From Candidatus Jettenia ecosi (lineage in GTDB: Bacteria; Planctomycetota; Brocadiia; Brocadiales; Brocadiaceae), in the NCBI GenBank assembly GCA_005524015.1, contig SULG01000033.1, positions 1 to 32,936 on the forward strand: 32,936 nt of DNA. Reading direction: 5' to 3'. The notes beneath the pieces were generated by a model. That model was not told where the DNA came from and searched no databases. It saw only the letters and a list, made by a program, of their open reading frames with translations. Numbering within the stretch: position 1 is the stretch's first letter; each line of letters opens with the position of its first letter. A program made the position numbers and the translations under genes. Positions 25,225-32,346 of this stretch are shown here, one piece after another.

Positions 25225-25690
25225 TGAATATCTTATAGAGTATGGGAAAGTCTGGTAAGTGTCACTGGATAGTGTTGGTTAAGATGTTGTTTACTGATAC
25301 TGCTCATGGTGTCGATGTAAGGGGAAGGTTTAACCTTGCCAGGCAACCCTGAAGGGTTGCCCTACGGTGAGATTCCTATACATCAAGTTATGAGTAGGAT
25401 GAATTAAGGCGTTGGTTTTTACGCCGAATCCACCACTACTATTTCCAGAAAAGGCGGATTCGCTATCGCTTAATCCGCCCTACCGTAAACCCGTTTAATT
25501 AACATGAAAAACAGAGTGATGTAGGGCAAGGCTTTAGCCCATATGCATCAAGCTAACATGGGTAAACGGTGGAGAATAACCACCCATAATCCCCCTTAGT
25601 CCCCCTTTAAAAAAGGGGGAAATGGTGAATACTTTAAAAGAGGGGGAAATATACGAGTGTTTTAGAAAAGCTTTTCTAAAGGGAAACACT
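25225..25690. other. Repeat-rich spacer before the alcohol dehydrogenase
   Basis: Contains AAGGTTTAACCTTGCC and GGCAACCCTGAAGGGTTGCC hairpins (25325-25363), the 104-bp direct repeat copy at 25390-25493, a GGCAAGGCTTTAGCC unit near 25522 and a CCCCCTTTAAAAAAGGGGG palindrome near 25600. In-frame codons upstream of ATG 25691 lie in that palindrome and are not part of the gene. Confidence 0.55.
25390..25493. repeat. 104-bp direct repeat, copy 1
   Basis: Runs from TATGAGTAGG to AACCCG. It contains a GAATTAAGGCG/CGCCGAATCC stem and a GGCGGATT/AATCCGCC stem. Copy 2 (26787-26891) is nearly identical and in the same orientation, so the pair brackets the alcohol dehydrogenase gene. Confidence 0.75.
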
Positions 25691-26716
25691 ATGCGCGTAG
25701 CAATGTATTACAACAACAGAGATGTTCGGATTGAAGAGATGCAAACCCCTCACATTGGACCGGGTGAATTATTAGTGAAGGTAATAGCCAGTGGTATTTG
25801 CGGAAGTGACGTAATGGAATGGTACCGTATTAAAAAGGCGCCTCTCGTACTGGGGCATGAGATTGCCGGTGAAGTAGTGTCCGTTGGAGAAGGAGTGAAG
25901 CGTTATAAAGTAGGTGATCGGGTAACCGTAGCCCATCATGTCCCCTGCAATACGTGCCATTACTGCCTGAATGGCCATTATTCGGTATGTGATACCTTGC
26001 GCACTACAAATTTTTATCCTGGTGGTTTTTCCGAATATATTCGTATTCCGCACATTAATGTTGACCGGGGTACCTTTGTTTTGCCGGATAAAGTTTCTTT
26101 TGAGGAAGGAACCTTTGTTGAGCCTTTAGCCTGTACCCTCCTTGGACAAAAGAAAGCAAATTTACGCCCGGGACAAAGTATGCTTGTTATCGGCAGCGGC
26201 ATATCCGGACTCCTTCACATTCAATCAGCACGCGCGCTGGGGGCTGGACGAATTTTTGCAGTTGATATTACTGAATATCGTTTAAAAATGGCGCAACAAT
26301 CCGGTGCTGACCATGTAATTCACGCAAAGGAAGATGTTCCCGCCTATCTGCGTAAAACCAATCATGGACGCCTGGCTGACCTGGTTGTCGTATGTACAGG
26401 GGCCACTGCAGCTATAGGGCAGGCATTAAACTCTGTGGAACGGGGCGGGACGATTCTTTTTTTCGCCCCAACAGAACCGAATGTCTTAACTCCTGTAAAC
26501 CTTTGGGACCTCTGGCGCAATTGTAACTCTCTTGCCATGTCTTATGCTGGGCCACCGGATGATATGGCTACAGCCATTGAACTAATCCGTGCAGGCAGGG
26601 TAGCAGTACGAGACTTAATTACTCATAAGCTAGGTCTTTCCGAAACGGCTACAGGCTTTAAACTGGTTGCCGAGGCAAAGGATTCCATAAAAGTCATTAT
26701 AGAACCTCATGCATGA
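25691..26716 (+). CDS. Zinc-dependent medium-chain alcohol/polyol dehydrogenase
   Basis: 341 residues from ATG 25691, the usual family length. Catalytic zinc motif GICGSD (about 36-41) and GHEIAGEV (about 61-68); structural zinc cluster with four Cys in CNTCHYC and VC (about 90-104); Rossmann loop GSGISGLLHIQSARALGA (about 165-182). It resembles sorbitol/threonine dehydrogenases that oxidise secondary alcohols with NAD(P). Substrate unknown. The aldolase gene lies upstream on the same strand, but 466 bp of repeats separate them. Confidence 0.88.
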   Translation: MRVAMYYNNRDVRIEEMQTPHIGPGELLVKVIASGICGSDVMEWYRIKKAPLVLGHEIAGEVVSVGEGVKRYKVGDRVTVAHHVPCNTCHYCLNGHYSVCDTLRTTNFYPGGFSEYIRIPHINVDRGTFVLPDKVSFEEGTFVEPLACTLLGQKKANLRPGQSMLVIGSGISGLLHIQSARALGAGRIFAVDITEYRLKMAQQSGADHVIHAKEDVPAYLRKTNHGRLADLVVVCTGATAAIGQALNSVERGGTILFFAPTEPNVLTPVNLWDLWRNCNSLAMSYAGPPDDMATAIELIRAGRVAVRDLITHKLGLSETATGFKLVAEAKDSIKVIIEPHA

Positions 26717-26786
26717 TCAGAAAAAGGGTAGATTCGTCTCGCTTAATCCATCCTACATCTTAATATGTTAAAATATGGTAACAAGG

Positions 26787-26891
26787 TATGAGTAGGGTGG
26801 ATTAAGGCGTTGGTTTTTACGCCGAATCCACCACTGCTATTTCCAGAAAAGGCGGATTCGCTATCGCTTAATCCGCCCTACCATAAACCCG
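26787..26891. repeat. 104-bp direct repeat, copy 2
   Basis: Same sequence as 25390-25493 with a few substitutions (for example AGGGTGG for AGGATGA), same orientation, 70 bp after the dehydrogenase stop. The rest of 26717-27023 shows no gene. Confidence 0.75.
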
Positions 26892-27023
26892 CTTCATGAA
26901 AATAAAAATTCCTATACAATTGAATTAGTTTGTTTTCCTTTAGATTGAGAACTTATAACTCAATCTGTAATAGACTCCGTGTGTTTTTTCCATGATTATT
27001 TACTTTCTTCACGACAAAAGTTG

Positions 27024-27572
27024 CTAGTTAGATCTTGGTACAGAATCCTTAAATAGCTTATCTTTCAAGGCTTTTAATGGTATCTTCAACTTCACAACAA
27101 CCTTACCTTCTGTGCATTTTATATATTTTACGGTAAGATATGATAAATAACGACTATTTACAATCTTGTTATCCTTAAGCGCAGGGATTTTATTTAAGTG
27201 GCAAGTAAGTAATCTTGTCTTTTCTGCATCTTTATCAAACTTCAGGAATGGAAATTTCAAGTGAATGAGATTCAGAAACGGTTTGTAATAAAACGGTTTA
27301 AGATTAAGTACTTTAAATGTTACCGATCTTGTATTTTCATTGAATTCACATGAATCGTAGTTAAGCACAGCTTCAATATTTGATACGTTTAGTATGAAAT
27401 ATCCATTGAGCAATTTAATTGACTGAACTTGTGTAAAGTCTTTCATGCACTTATTGAGGAAATTCTCGCTTAAACGGAATTCTCCCTTTATGAGACCCTT
27501 TATAGTGTCACGTAATGATCTACTCTTTTCCCCTAATTTATATTTCTTAAAATCCATAATTTGCCGGCTCAC
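27024..27572 (-). CDS. Hypothetical protein
   Basis: 182 residues if started at GTG 27572, or 177 from the in-frame ATG at 27557; neither has a clear ribosome binding site. It is basic and Lys-rich, with no signal peptide or membrane segment and no recognised motif. Alternating hydrophobic residues (SIKLLNGYFILNVSNIEAVLNYD, VTFKVLNLKPFYYKPFLNLI) suggest a beta-rich fold with amphipathic helices at both ends. It is single and convergent with the dehydrogenase gene. Coding potential is supported by length and regular composition only. Confidence 0.55.
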   Translation of the reverse strand: MSRQIMDFKKYKLGEKSRSLRDTIKGLIKGEFRLSENFLNKCMKDFTQVQSIKLLNGYFILNVSNIEAVLNYDSCEFNENTRSVTFKVLNLKPFYYKPFLNLIHLKFPFLKFDKDAEKTRLLTCHLNKIPALKDNKIVNSRYLSYLTVKYIKCTEGKVVVKLKIPLKALKDKLFKDSVPRSN

Positions 27573-27930
27573 GCTTATTCATATAATCTTCTTTTATACA
27601 TCCACACGAAATATCATATATAACTTACTCAAAGACAAGGCTAAAGGAATTATCTCTCTTCTTCATCATTTTCATCCATTACTTTTATAATCCTTTATTT
27701 GCTGATACTTGTCAAACACAAATTTTACAAACTTCTTCATACTTTTTTTCATATCTCTTTCATTCACAATGATTACTGATTACTGTTATCTCATATGTAA
27801 GTCTACACAAAGATATATGGCGGGTATAAAAAGCTTGCAAAAGGATGTGTTATACATTGTAACATGCAGTATTTTCGTAAGCCTTATAGCAATAATAACA
27901 TACACTATACAACATTTTCTCATGTCGTAC
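27573..27930. other. AT-rich spacer with candidate left attachment repeat
   Basis: 358 bp between the hypothetical gene and the recombinase 3' end. A TTG-started frame across it would encode hydrophobic residues, but I do not accept it as a gene. It contains the 15-bp direct repeat at 27848-27862. Confidence 0.4.
27848..27862. other. Candidate attachment-site repeat, left
   Basis: TGTTATACATTGTAA occurs identically at 30773-30787. It is 68 bp from the 3' end of the tyrosine recombinase gene, and the two copies bracket the recombinase-containing region. AT-rich, so chance cannot be excluded. Confidence 0.4.
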
Positions 27931-29043
27931 TTATGCCGTACCTTTTTTAGCGGCTAGGGGTAATATCTTCTCTTTACCAATATCTAGGATATGATCTGTT
28001 ATTCTCTCTATAGCATTTCTCTTTGCATCTAGCTGTTTATGGTTATACCTCATGGTCATGCTAACATCTGAATGGCCTAATAACTCTTTTGTGGTAACAA
28101 TGTCTGATCCTGTATCGCTGGAAATTGAGGCAAAGCAATGTCTCAGGCTATGGAATGAGAAGTTATCAATCCCGATACTCTTAAATAGTTTGTTGAAACG
28201 CTGGCTATATGATGCTGCAACTAGCCTGGTAATAACTCTATCCTCAAAGATAGTGCCGCTGTTTCGTTGATAACTTTGGAATTCTTCTGCCAGAAAGCTT
28301 GAAAGTGGAATAGTAACAAGCCTACCTGTTTTACTCTGGATGAAAGTTATTAAGCCTTTAACAAAATCAATATCAGACCACTTCAAACGTAGCACCTCAC
28401 CTAGACGCATGCCGATAAAGAGACTGGTTAACACTATTAAGCGATCTTTACCCGTTAGCTTATTAAAGAGCAATCCAACTTCTGATTCTGACAATATTCT
28501 ATCTTTTGATTGCGTTATCTTAAATCGCTTTACCTCTCTACATGGATTCCTATCTAGAAGACCTGCCTTGATTGCAGTATTAAGGATATGGGTAAGAATA
28601 ATAACGTCCTGATTAATACTGGATTCCTTAACACCATCTAGCTTTTTACGGTCAATCCTGTATTTTTCAATGATAAATGGTGTTATTTTATCAAGCCGAA
28701 TTTCTCTCAGATGCCGAATAAAAGCATTTACCGCCCTTCGCTTTGATACAATAGTATTCTCTCTGGCTGTCTTGTGTAACTCCAGGTATGTCTTTGAATA
28801 CTCTACTAAGGTAGGAATGTGTTTCTTCTTGGGCAGATTCAATTGACCTCTCTCACGATCTGAGATAAAGAGTGCAAGTCTCTTTTCTGCATCTGACTTG
28901 TTCCGTATATCCCCGAAGGTAAGCGATTGCCATTCCTTATTATCGTCAAAGAACTCAATACACCATGTGCCACAGGTCTTGTATTCACCATTTGCCCTCT
29001 TTTGGCCGATCACCTGGACAATAGCTCTTGCCTGGCCTGCCAT
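27931..29043 (-). CDS. Tyrosine recombinase / phage-type integrase
   Basis: 370 residues. An N-terminal arm-binding-like domain (about 1-75) is followed by a SAM-like core-binding domain (about 75-170), where a VEYSKTYLELHK-type segment is seen. The catalytic domain (about 180-345) has R in GMRLGEVL, HSLRH (His and Arg), H in LLGHSDVS and the nucleophile Tyr in MTMRYNHK. All catalytic residues are present, so it may be active. No clear ribosome binding site precedes ATG 29043. It is the only integrase in the window and defines the element between the 15-bp repeats. Confidence 0.9.
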   Translation of the reverse strand: MAGQARAIVQVIGQKRANGEYKTCGTWCIEFFDDNKEWQSLTFGDIRNKSDAEKRLALFISDRERGQLNLPKKKHIPTLVEYSKTYLELHKTARENTIVSKRRAVNAFIRHLREIRLDKITPFIIEKYRIDRKKLDGVKESSINQDVIILTHILNTAIKAGLLDRNPCREVKRFKITQSKDRILSESEVGLLFNKLTGKDRLIVLTSLFIGMRLGEVLRLKWSDIDFVKGLITFIQSKTGRLVTIPLSSFLAEEFQSYQRNSGTIFEDRVITRLVAASYSQRFNKLFKSIGIDNFSFHSLRHCFASISSDTGSDIVTTKELLGHSDVSMTMRYNHKQLDAKRNAIERITDHILDIGKEKILPLAAKKGTA

Positions 29044-29142
29044 TGCAAGGAATAGCTTTACATTGCTGGAAATACTTTCGATACCTTACTGCCAATTGTA
29101 ACACCGTCCTTTCTGTTTATTCCTGTATCATTGATTTGATTA

Positions 29143-29287
29143 TTACTCTTGATTGGTGGTAACTTCTGTTTTATTACAAGCCTCTAAATCACTAAATAAT
29201 GGCATTCCATATATGAACAGTTCAAGGTCTTTTAAGAAGCTACTTGAAATATAGCTCATCTTTAATCAATAAATCTTTATCTGCCAT
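29143..29287 (-). pseudogene. Possible decayed small gene between structured RNA and recombinase
   Basis: After AAAGGGG, ATG 29287 opens MADKDLLIKDELYFK and stops (29240). A shifted frame then continues from ATG 29259 (MSYISSSFLKDLEL, then FIYGMPLFSDLEA) to a stop at 29143. A single frameshift would join them into one protein of about 49 residues in the position of an excisionase or regulator. Each piece is very short, so this is tentative. Confidence 0.25.
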
Positions 29288-29299
29288 AACATCCCCTTT

Positions 29300-29431
29300 C
29301 AAACAAAAAGGCAACTAGCTATGAGTGGTCAGGTCTCACAGCCGTTGCCCTTTACTGCCTACTTTCGTAGACATATATCCAATAGCGTCCTGACCACGCT
29401 AAGCATATCAATGCTGTACGTACTATCGTAC
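29300..29431 (-). ncRNA. Structured RNA candidate with kissing loops and terminator
   Basis: Read on the minus strand there are five hairpins in series. They are GTAC-GATA-GTAC (29431-29420), AGCAT-TGAT-ATGCT (29415-29402), AGCG-TGGTCAGGA-CGCT (29400-29384), TGTCTAC-GAAA-GTAGGCA (29373-29356, one G-U, GNRA loop), and GGCAAC closing on GTTGCC (29349-29310) with inner stem TGAG/CTCA and apical loop ACCTGACCA. Eight bases of the third loop (TGGTCAGG) pair perfectly with the last loop (CCTGACCA). The last hairpin is followed by TTTTTGTTT. The GNRA loop, the G-U pair and the U-tract all favour the minus strand. A short reading frame with AAAGGGG follows, so it could be a leader with a conditional terminator or a free RNA. 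No known class was recognised. Confidence 0.5.
29310..29349 (-). terminator. Terminator hairpin at the 3' end of the structured RNA
   Basis: GGCAAC (29349-29344) pairs with GTTGCC (29315-29310), enclosing the TGAG/CTCA stem, and is followed by five T, G and three T (29309-29301). Its apical loop is complementary to the loop at 29388-29396, so loop-loop pairing could influence whether it forms. Confidence 0.5.
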
Positions 29432-29484
29432 TTCTCGTAATAATTCAAGGATATTCTTGGTATATTCCTATCTTTCTTTATCTT

Positions 29485-29513
29485 TTGCTATTTATTTGTA
29501 TCTGGTGTATAAT
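29485..29513 (+). promoter_or_regulatory. Near-consensus sigma70-type promoter, possibly giving a leaderless mRNA
   Basis: TTGCTA (29485-29490), a 17-bp spacer, and a perfect TATAAT (29508-29513). The next start codon, ATG 29526, is only 12 bases after the -10 and has no ribosome binding site. Transcription would start within a few bases of that ATG. Confidence 0.6.
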
Positions 29514-29525
29514 ATCCCTACCAAT

Positions 29526-29711
29526 ATGACTAAGAAACAAAGAGAAGATATTGCCAAGTTTCTATACGATATGGTTAAACTCACCTATACGGGTTTTATC
29601 ATAGGTGGTATCATATCGCCTAAAGGTTTTAATTTGTCTCACATTGTTTTAGGGTTAAGTATATCTATATCATTTTTTGTTGTTGGATACTGGATTAGTA
29701 AAAAGGAGTAA
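29526..29711 (+). CDS. Small membrane protein (DUF6722-like)
   Basis: 61 residues starting MTKKQREDIAKFLYD, with two membrane segments (about 18-35 and 38-57) and a WISKKE end. The N-terminal KKQREDIAKFLYDxxKL pattern matches, from memory, a short protein family often carried by integrative elements (DUF6722); the function is unknown. ATG 29526 is preferred because the promoter at 29485-29513 excludes longer starts. It is followed after 6 bp by another small membrane protein gene. Confidence 0.65.
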   Translation: MTKKQREDIAKFLYDMVKLTYTGFIIGGIISPKGFNLSHIVLGLSISISFFVVGYWISKKE

Positions 29712-29717
29712 AGGAAC

Positions 29718-29819
29718 ATGGATTCTTTAAGCATATTTTTAATTCTTGTCCTCGCTAGTATCTGGATAGGCTTTGGTATTGCCTATTACCAGGAACGAAA
29801 GAAAAAGCATACTCATTAG
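29718..29819 (+). CDS. 33-residue single-pass membrane peptide
   Basis: MDSLSIFLILVLASIW, then GFGIAYYQERKKKHTH: one membrane helix (about 4-23) and a basic tail, so a cytoplasmic C-terminus. AAAGGA lies 4 bases before the ATG, and AAAAGGAG overlaps the end of the preceding gene, indicating coupled translation. A terminator follows directly. Size and topology recall toxin or regulatory peptides, but no function can be assigned. Confidence 0.6.
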   Translation: MDSLSIFLILVLASIWIGFGIAYYQERKKKHTH

Positions 29820-29822
29820 AAT

Positions 29823-29866
29823 CTGAGGTAACTATGTTTTTGTCTTGCGCAGTTACCTTAGTTTTT
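29823..29866 (+). terminator. Intrinsic terminator of the two-gene small-protein operon
   Basis: CTGAGGTAAC (29823-29832) pairs with GTTACCTTAG (29852-29861): ten pairs including one G-U, followed by five T. Confidence 0.75.
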
Positions 29867-29988
29867 AGTATACCTGTATAGACCAATACATCCCGAAGCA
29901 TGCTAGCCGTATAAGCCCGAAAGATACATACCACCAAATGAAATCGTAATATTGCATTAAATAAACTCCTGAAGTTTTGGTAAAAATA

Positions 29989-30130
29989 CTACTTCCCGCA
30001 ATCTTTCAACTTTTGAAAAAGTGGAAAATCTTGGGAAGTAGAATACTTCCCACAGCCACAAGGCTTTCCAGTCATTTTTCGTTTCTACTTCTCTACTTCC
30101 CAGCATATGTGTAGAAGTAGAAAAAGTAGA
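29989..30130. repeat. Cluster of TACTTCCC motifs and a palindrome
   Basis: TACTTCCC occurs near 29989, 30044 and 30094, with its inverse GGGAAGTA at 30033. GGGAAGTA-GAA-TACTTCCC (30033-30051) is a perfect 8-bp dyad. AGAAGTAGAAAAAGTAGAAA follows at about 30111-30130. Such spacing could be protein-binding sites, but no regulator is identified. No gene in 29867-30135. Confidence 0.45.
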
Positions 30131-30135
30131 AATCG

Positions 30136-30486
30136 CTATAATCCATTGAATAAGCTCCTTGAGTTAACCTCTGGTTGAAAGTTACAGTATAAGACCCCTA
30201 CCGTCTTTGGCTTCTCTTCTCCTGCATCTGCCTTGCGGCTTCCCTTGAAGCTCTCGAAGGTGTATTTATGCCACCCTTGATATAAACGGTCATATAAGCC
30301 ATTCTGGTAGTGTGTGACCATAACATGGCCTTTTAGCATGTTTGCAAGGGCTTGGTGGTCATCGTGCGTAAAGTTTTCCTTCCCATAATACCCTTCTGCA
30401 TTCAAATATGGTGGATCACAGAAGAATAACGTGCCTTTAGAATCATACCGCTGTGCCGCTTGCTCAATGCTAGTATAACGTTTCAC
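30136..30486 (-). pseudogene. DNA adenine methylase (Dam-like), N-terminally truncated
   Basis: 116 residues corresponding to the C-terminal half of phage-type Dam methylases: catalytic DPPY (LFFCDPPYLNAEGYY) near residue 25, then HDDHQALANMLKGHVMVTHYQN and a C-terminal YCNFQPE. The SAM-binding F-x-G-x-G region and the target-recognition domain that should precede DPPY are missing. Just upstream (30501-30680, same strand) is a transposase remnant, so an insertion or deletion removed the 5' part. Unlikely to be active. Confidence 0.8.
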
Positions 30487-30500
30487 TAAAACATAGACGA

Positions 30501-30680
30501 TTAATTCATTGAAAATTCAAATTTACGCCATCGGTATACCACGGGTTGCTCATTGATCTCCTGGACGCCTGGCATTATTCTTTTTTTCAGTTCTTCCCAT
30601 GATGACACTCTTATATGACGAAGAAACTGGAGAATAAAAGAATAAACATTATGCTTTAATATTCCAAAAACAGATAAGAA
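30501..30680 (-). pseudogene. C-terminal remnant of an IS630-type transposase
   Basis: A 59-codon open stretch with no start encodes FLRHIRVSSWEELKKRI, then GVQEINEQPVVYRW and RKFEF, resembling the extreme C-terminus of IS630-family DDE transposases (FLRHIRV, ELKxRI, EIN, PVVxRW). The catalytic part is absent. It ends 15 bp from the truncated Dam gene and explains that gene's missing 5' end. IS630 elements use TA targets, as do the MITEs at 2698 and 6664. Confidence 0.55.
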
Positions 30681-30772
30681 TTAAATTCCCTTGAAAGCCT
30701 TGAGATTACTGATAGAATAAGAAAAACAGAAACAAACAACAAAATACTAAAAGACAGGCAAAAAGGCTATTA

Positions 30773-30787
30773 TGTTATACATTGTAA
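30773..30787. other. Candidate attachment-site repeat, right
   Basis: Exact 15-bp copy of 27848-27862 in the same orientation. It is immediately followed by a perfect 9-bp dyad, TACGGTTAT-CAAT-ATAACCGTA (30788-30809). Confidence 0.4.
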
Positions 30788-30809
30788 TACGGTTATCAAT
30801 ATAACCGTA
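30788..30809. promoter_or_regulatory. Perfect 9-bp dyad upstream of rubredoxin
   Basis: TACGGTTAT and ATAACCGTA flank CAAT. It could be an operator for the rubredoxin gene about 90 bp downstream or part of a recombination site; the sequence does not decide. Confidence 0.4.
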
Positions 30810-30896
30810 CTGTATTAACTATGTGTAGAGAACAATGTCCTTGACCGGTACAACATAGTAAAATCCCAAATTCAAATGATACAGAAAATAAAAAAT

Positions 30897-31058
30897 ATGT
30901 CAAAAGCAGAATGCATAATATGCCGTTACACCTATGACCCGAAAAGGGGAGATCCAAAGAAGGAAATCAAGTCCGGAACAGAATTTGAGGATTTACCAGC
31001 GGACTGGGCATGCCCAATCTGTGAATTAAAGAAAGATTTATTTGATAAGCTTGAATAA
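30897..31058 (+). CDS. Rubredoxin
   Basis: 53 residues from ATG 30897, the usual size; an in-frame ATG at 30876 would add seven residues. Neither has a clear ribosome binding site. Iron ligands are C-I-I-C near the N-terminus ([11 protein letters not shown]) and C-P-I-C near the C-terminus ([13 protein letters not shown]); the [14 protein letters not shown] stretch is characteristic. It is a cytoplasmic one-electron carrier, often for oxygen or peroxide detoxification. The central segment is normal. The second motif has Glu where most rubredoxins have Gly after the last Cys. Confidence 0.9.
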   Translation: MSKAECIICRYTYDPKRGDPKKEIKSGTEFEDLPADWACPICELKKDLFDKLE

Positions 31059-31121
31059 TTCTGTTTACAATACAACGTTTTAAAATCCTTAAAGTCTACT
31101 ATTGCCAGAGGAAATACTATT

Positions 31122-32330
31122 ATGGAAAAATATGCTTCAGATAATTCTATAAATTATGTGAAGGAATATATGCAAAATGAGGAAAATGAGATCGTTGAAC
31201 TCGCCGTTAAATTAATCAATAAAAGAACCGAAAATCCTCCCGGGAATGAAATCCTCGCTGTTGAAGTTGTTGAGGATTTTTTTAAATCATTACAAATCCC
31301 ATATACCATTTTTGAAAAGGTAAAACACCGGGCAAACATCATTGGATACATAGGTCGTAAGGAAATCACATCGTCTATCCCTACTTTACTTGTTGCATGT
31401 CATTTAGATGTTGTGCCAGCCGGCGATGATTGGAAGAAGGATCCCTTTGAAGCATGGGTAGAAAACGGACGAATCTACGGCAGAGGAGCCTCTGATAATA
31501 AAGGACAGATGGCCGCCATGATGGCTGTTGCACGATTTCTTAAAGAGGACGAATCTAAACTGAAAGGCCAATTCTTATTGATCGGCGTTGCTGATGAAGA
31601 ACGAGGTTCCACGTTAGGACTGGAATATTTATTGAACGAATGTGGCATTAGTGCAGACTTTGCTATCATTCCCGATGTCGCACATAATATGCAGATAATC
31701 GATGTAACGGAAAAAGGCACGTTGTTTTTAGAGATCGCCTCCCATGGTAAGCAGGCGCATGGTTCAAGACCAGAGATGGGAATAAATGCGATATGGAACA
31801 TGATCATCCTGCTCGATAGAATAAAACAATTAAAGTTCAGACAAACCTCGCATCCACTCCACTCTCCACCTACTTTGAATCTTGGCTCTATCCATAGTGG
31901 AACAGCGCCCAATATCGTACCTGCTCTCTGTAAAGTACAACTGGATATTCGCTATTTACCCGGCGATTCATCAGACACTATTGTGAACGATATAAAAAAT
32001 ATTATGAAGGAAGTTGAGGCGCTATGCCCTGCACGATTTGATGTAAAAATCATTTCTGATCAACCTCCCACTGCTGTCCCCACCGATAATTTACTCGTGG
32101 AATTAATCTCAAAACATGCGCAATCCATTTTAGGTACTCGTCCACAACCAAAAGGATTATCTGGCGCTACGGTAACAAAACAGCTTATCCAAAAAGGTAT
32201 AATAGCTGTTGGATTTGGCCCCGGCGATGTGGCCGAAGCACATGCCACAAATGAATCAATTGATATTAAAGAATTGGTTGACTTTGCAAAAATTATGGCC
32301 TTAATTTCCCTTGATATATTGGCTCAATAA
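31122..32330 (+). CDS. M20-family metallopeptidase (ArgE/DapE/dipeptidase type)
   Basis: 402 residues. Metal-binding residues are complete: H in ACHLDVVPAGD, the bridging D in GRGASDNKG, the general base and ligand in DEERGS, D in IIPDVAH and the C-terminal H in AEAHATNES. A lid/dimerisation domain spans about 200-310. The family includes ArgE, DapE and several dipeptidases; length and motifs do not separate them. Probably an intracellular peptidase or deacylase. It is 63 bp after the rubredoxin gene, likely the same transcriptional direction but unrelated in function. Confidence 0.88.
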   Translation: MEKYASDNSINYVKEYMQNEENEIVELAVKLINKRTENPPGNEILAVEVVEDFFKSLQIPYTIFEKVKHRANIIGYIGRKEITSSIPTLLVACHLDVVPAGDDWKKDPFEAWVENGRIYGRGASDNKGQMAAMMAVARFLKEDESKLKGQFLLIGVADEERGSTLGLEYLLNECGISADFAIIPDVAHNMQIIDVTEKGTLFLEIASHGKQAHGSRPEMGINAIWNMIILLDRIKQLKFRQTSHPLHSPPTLNLGSIHSGTAPNIVPALCKVQLDIRYLPGDSSDTIVNDIKNIMKEVEALCPARFDVKIISDQPPTAVPTDNLLVELISKHAQSILGTRPQPKGLSGATVTKQLIQKGIIAVGFGPGDVAEAHATNESIDIKELVDFAKIMALISLDILAQ

Positions 32331-32346
32331 GATTATCAGATACCTC

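Noticed and set aside
27709-27957. 82-codon frame with two hydrophobic segments
   Set aside because: TTG start without ribosome binding site, overlaps the recombinase 3' end, composition explained by AT-richness, and no recognisable family.
29300-29431. tRNA, c-di-GMP (GEMM), lysine, glmS or T-box leader
   Set aside because: The hairpin series lacks the conserved cores of these classes (no TTC arm, no GEMM tetraloop-receptor sequence, no T-box sequence). Kept as an unclassified RNA.
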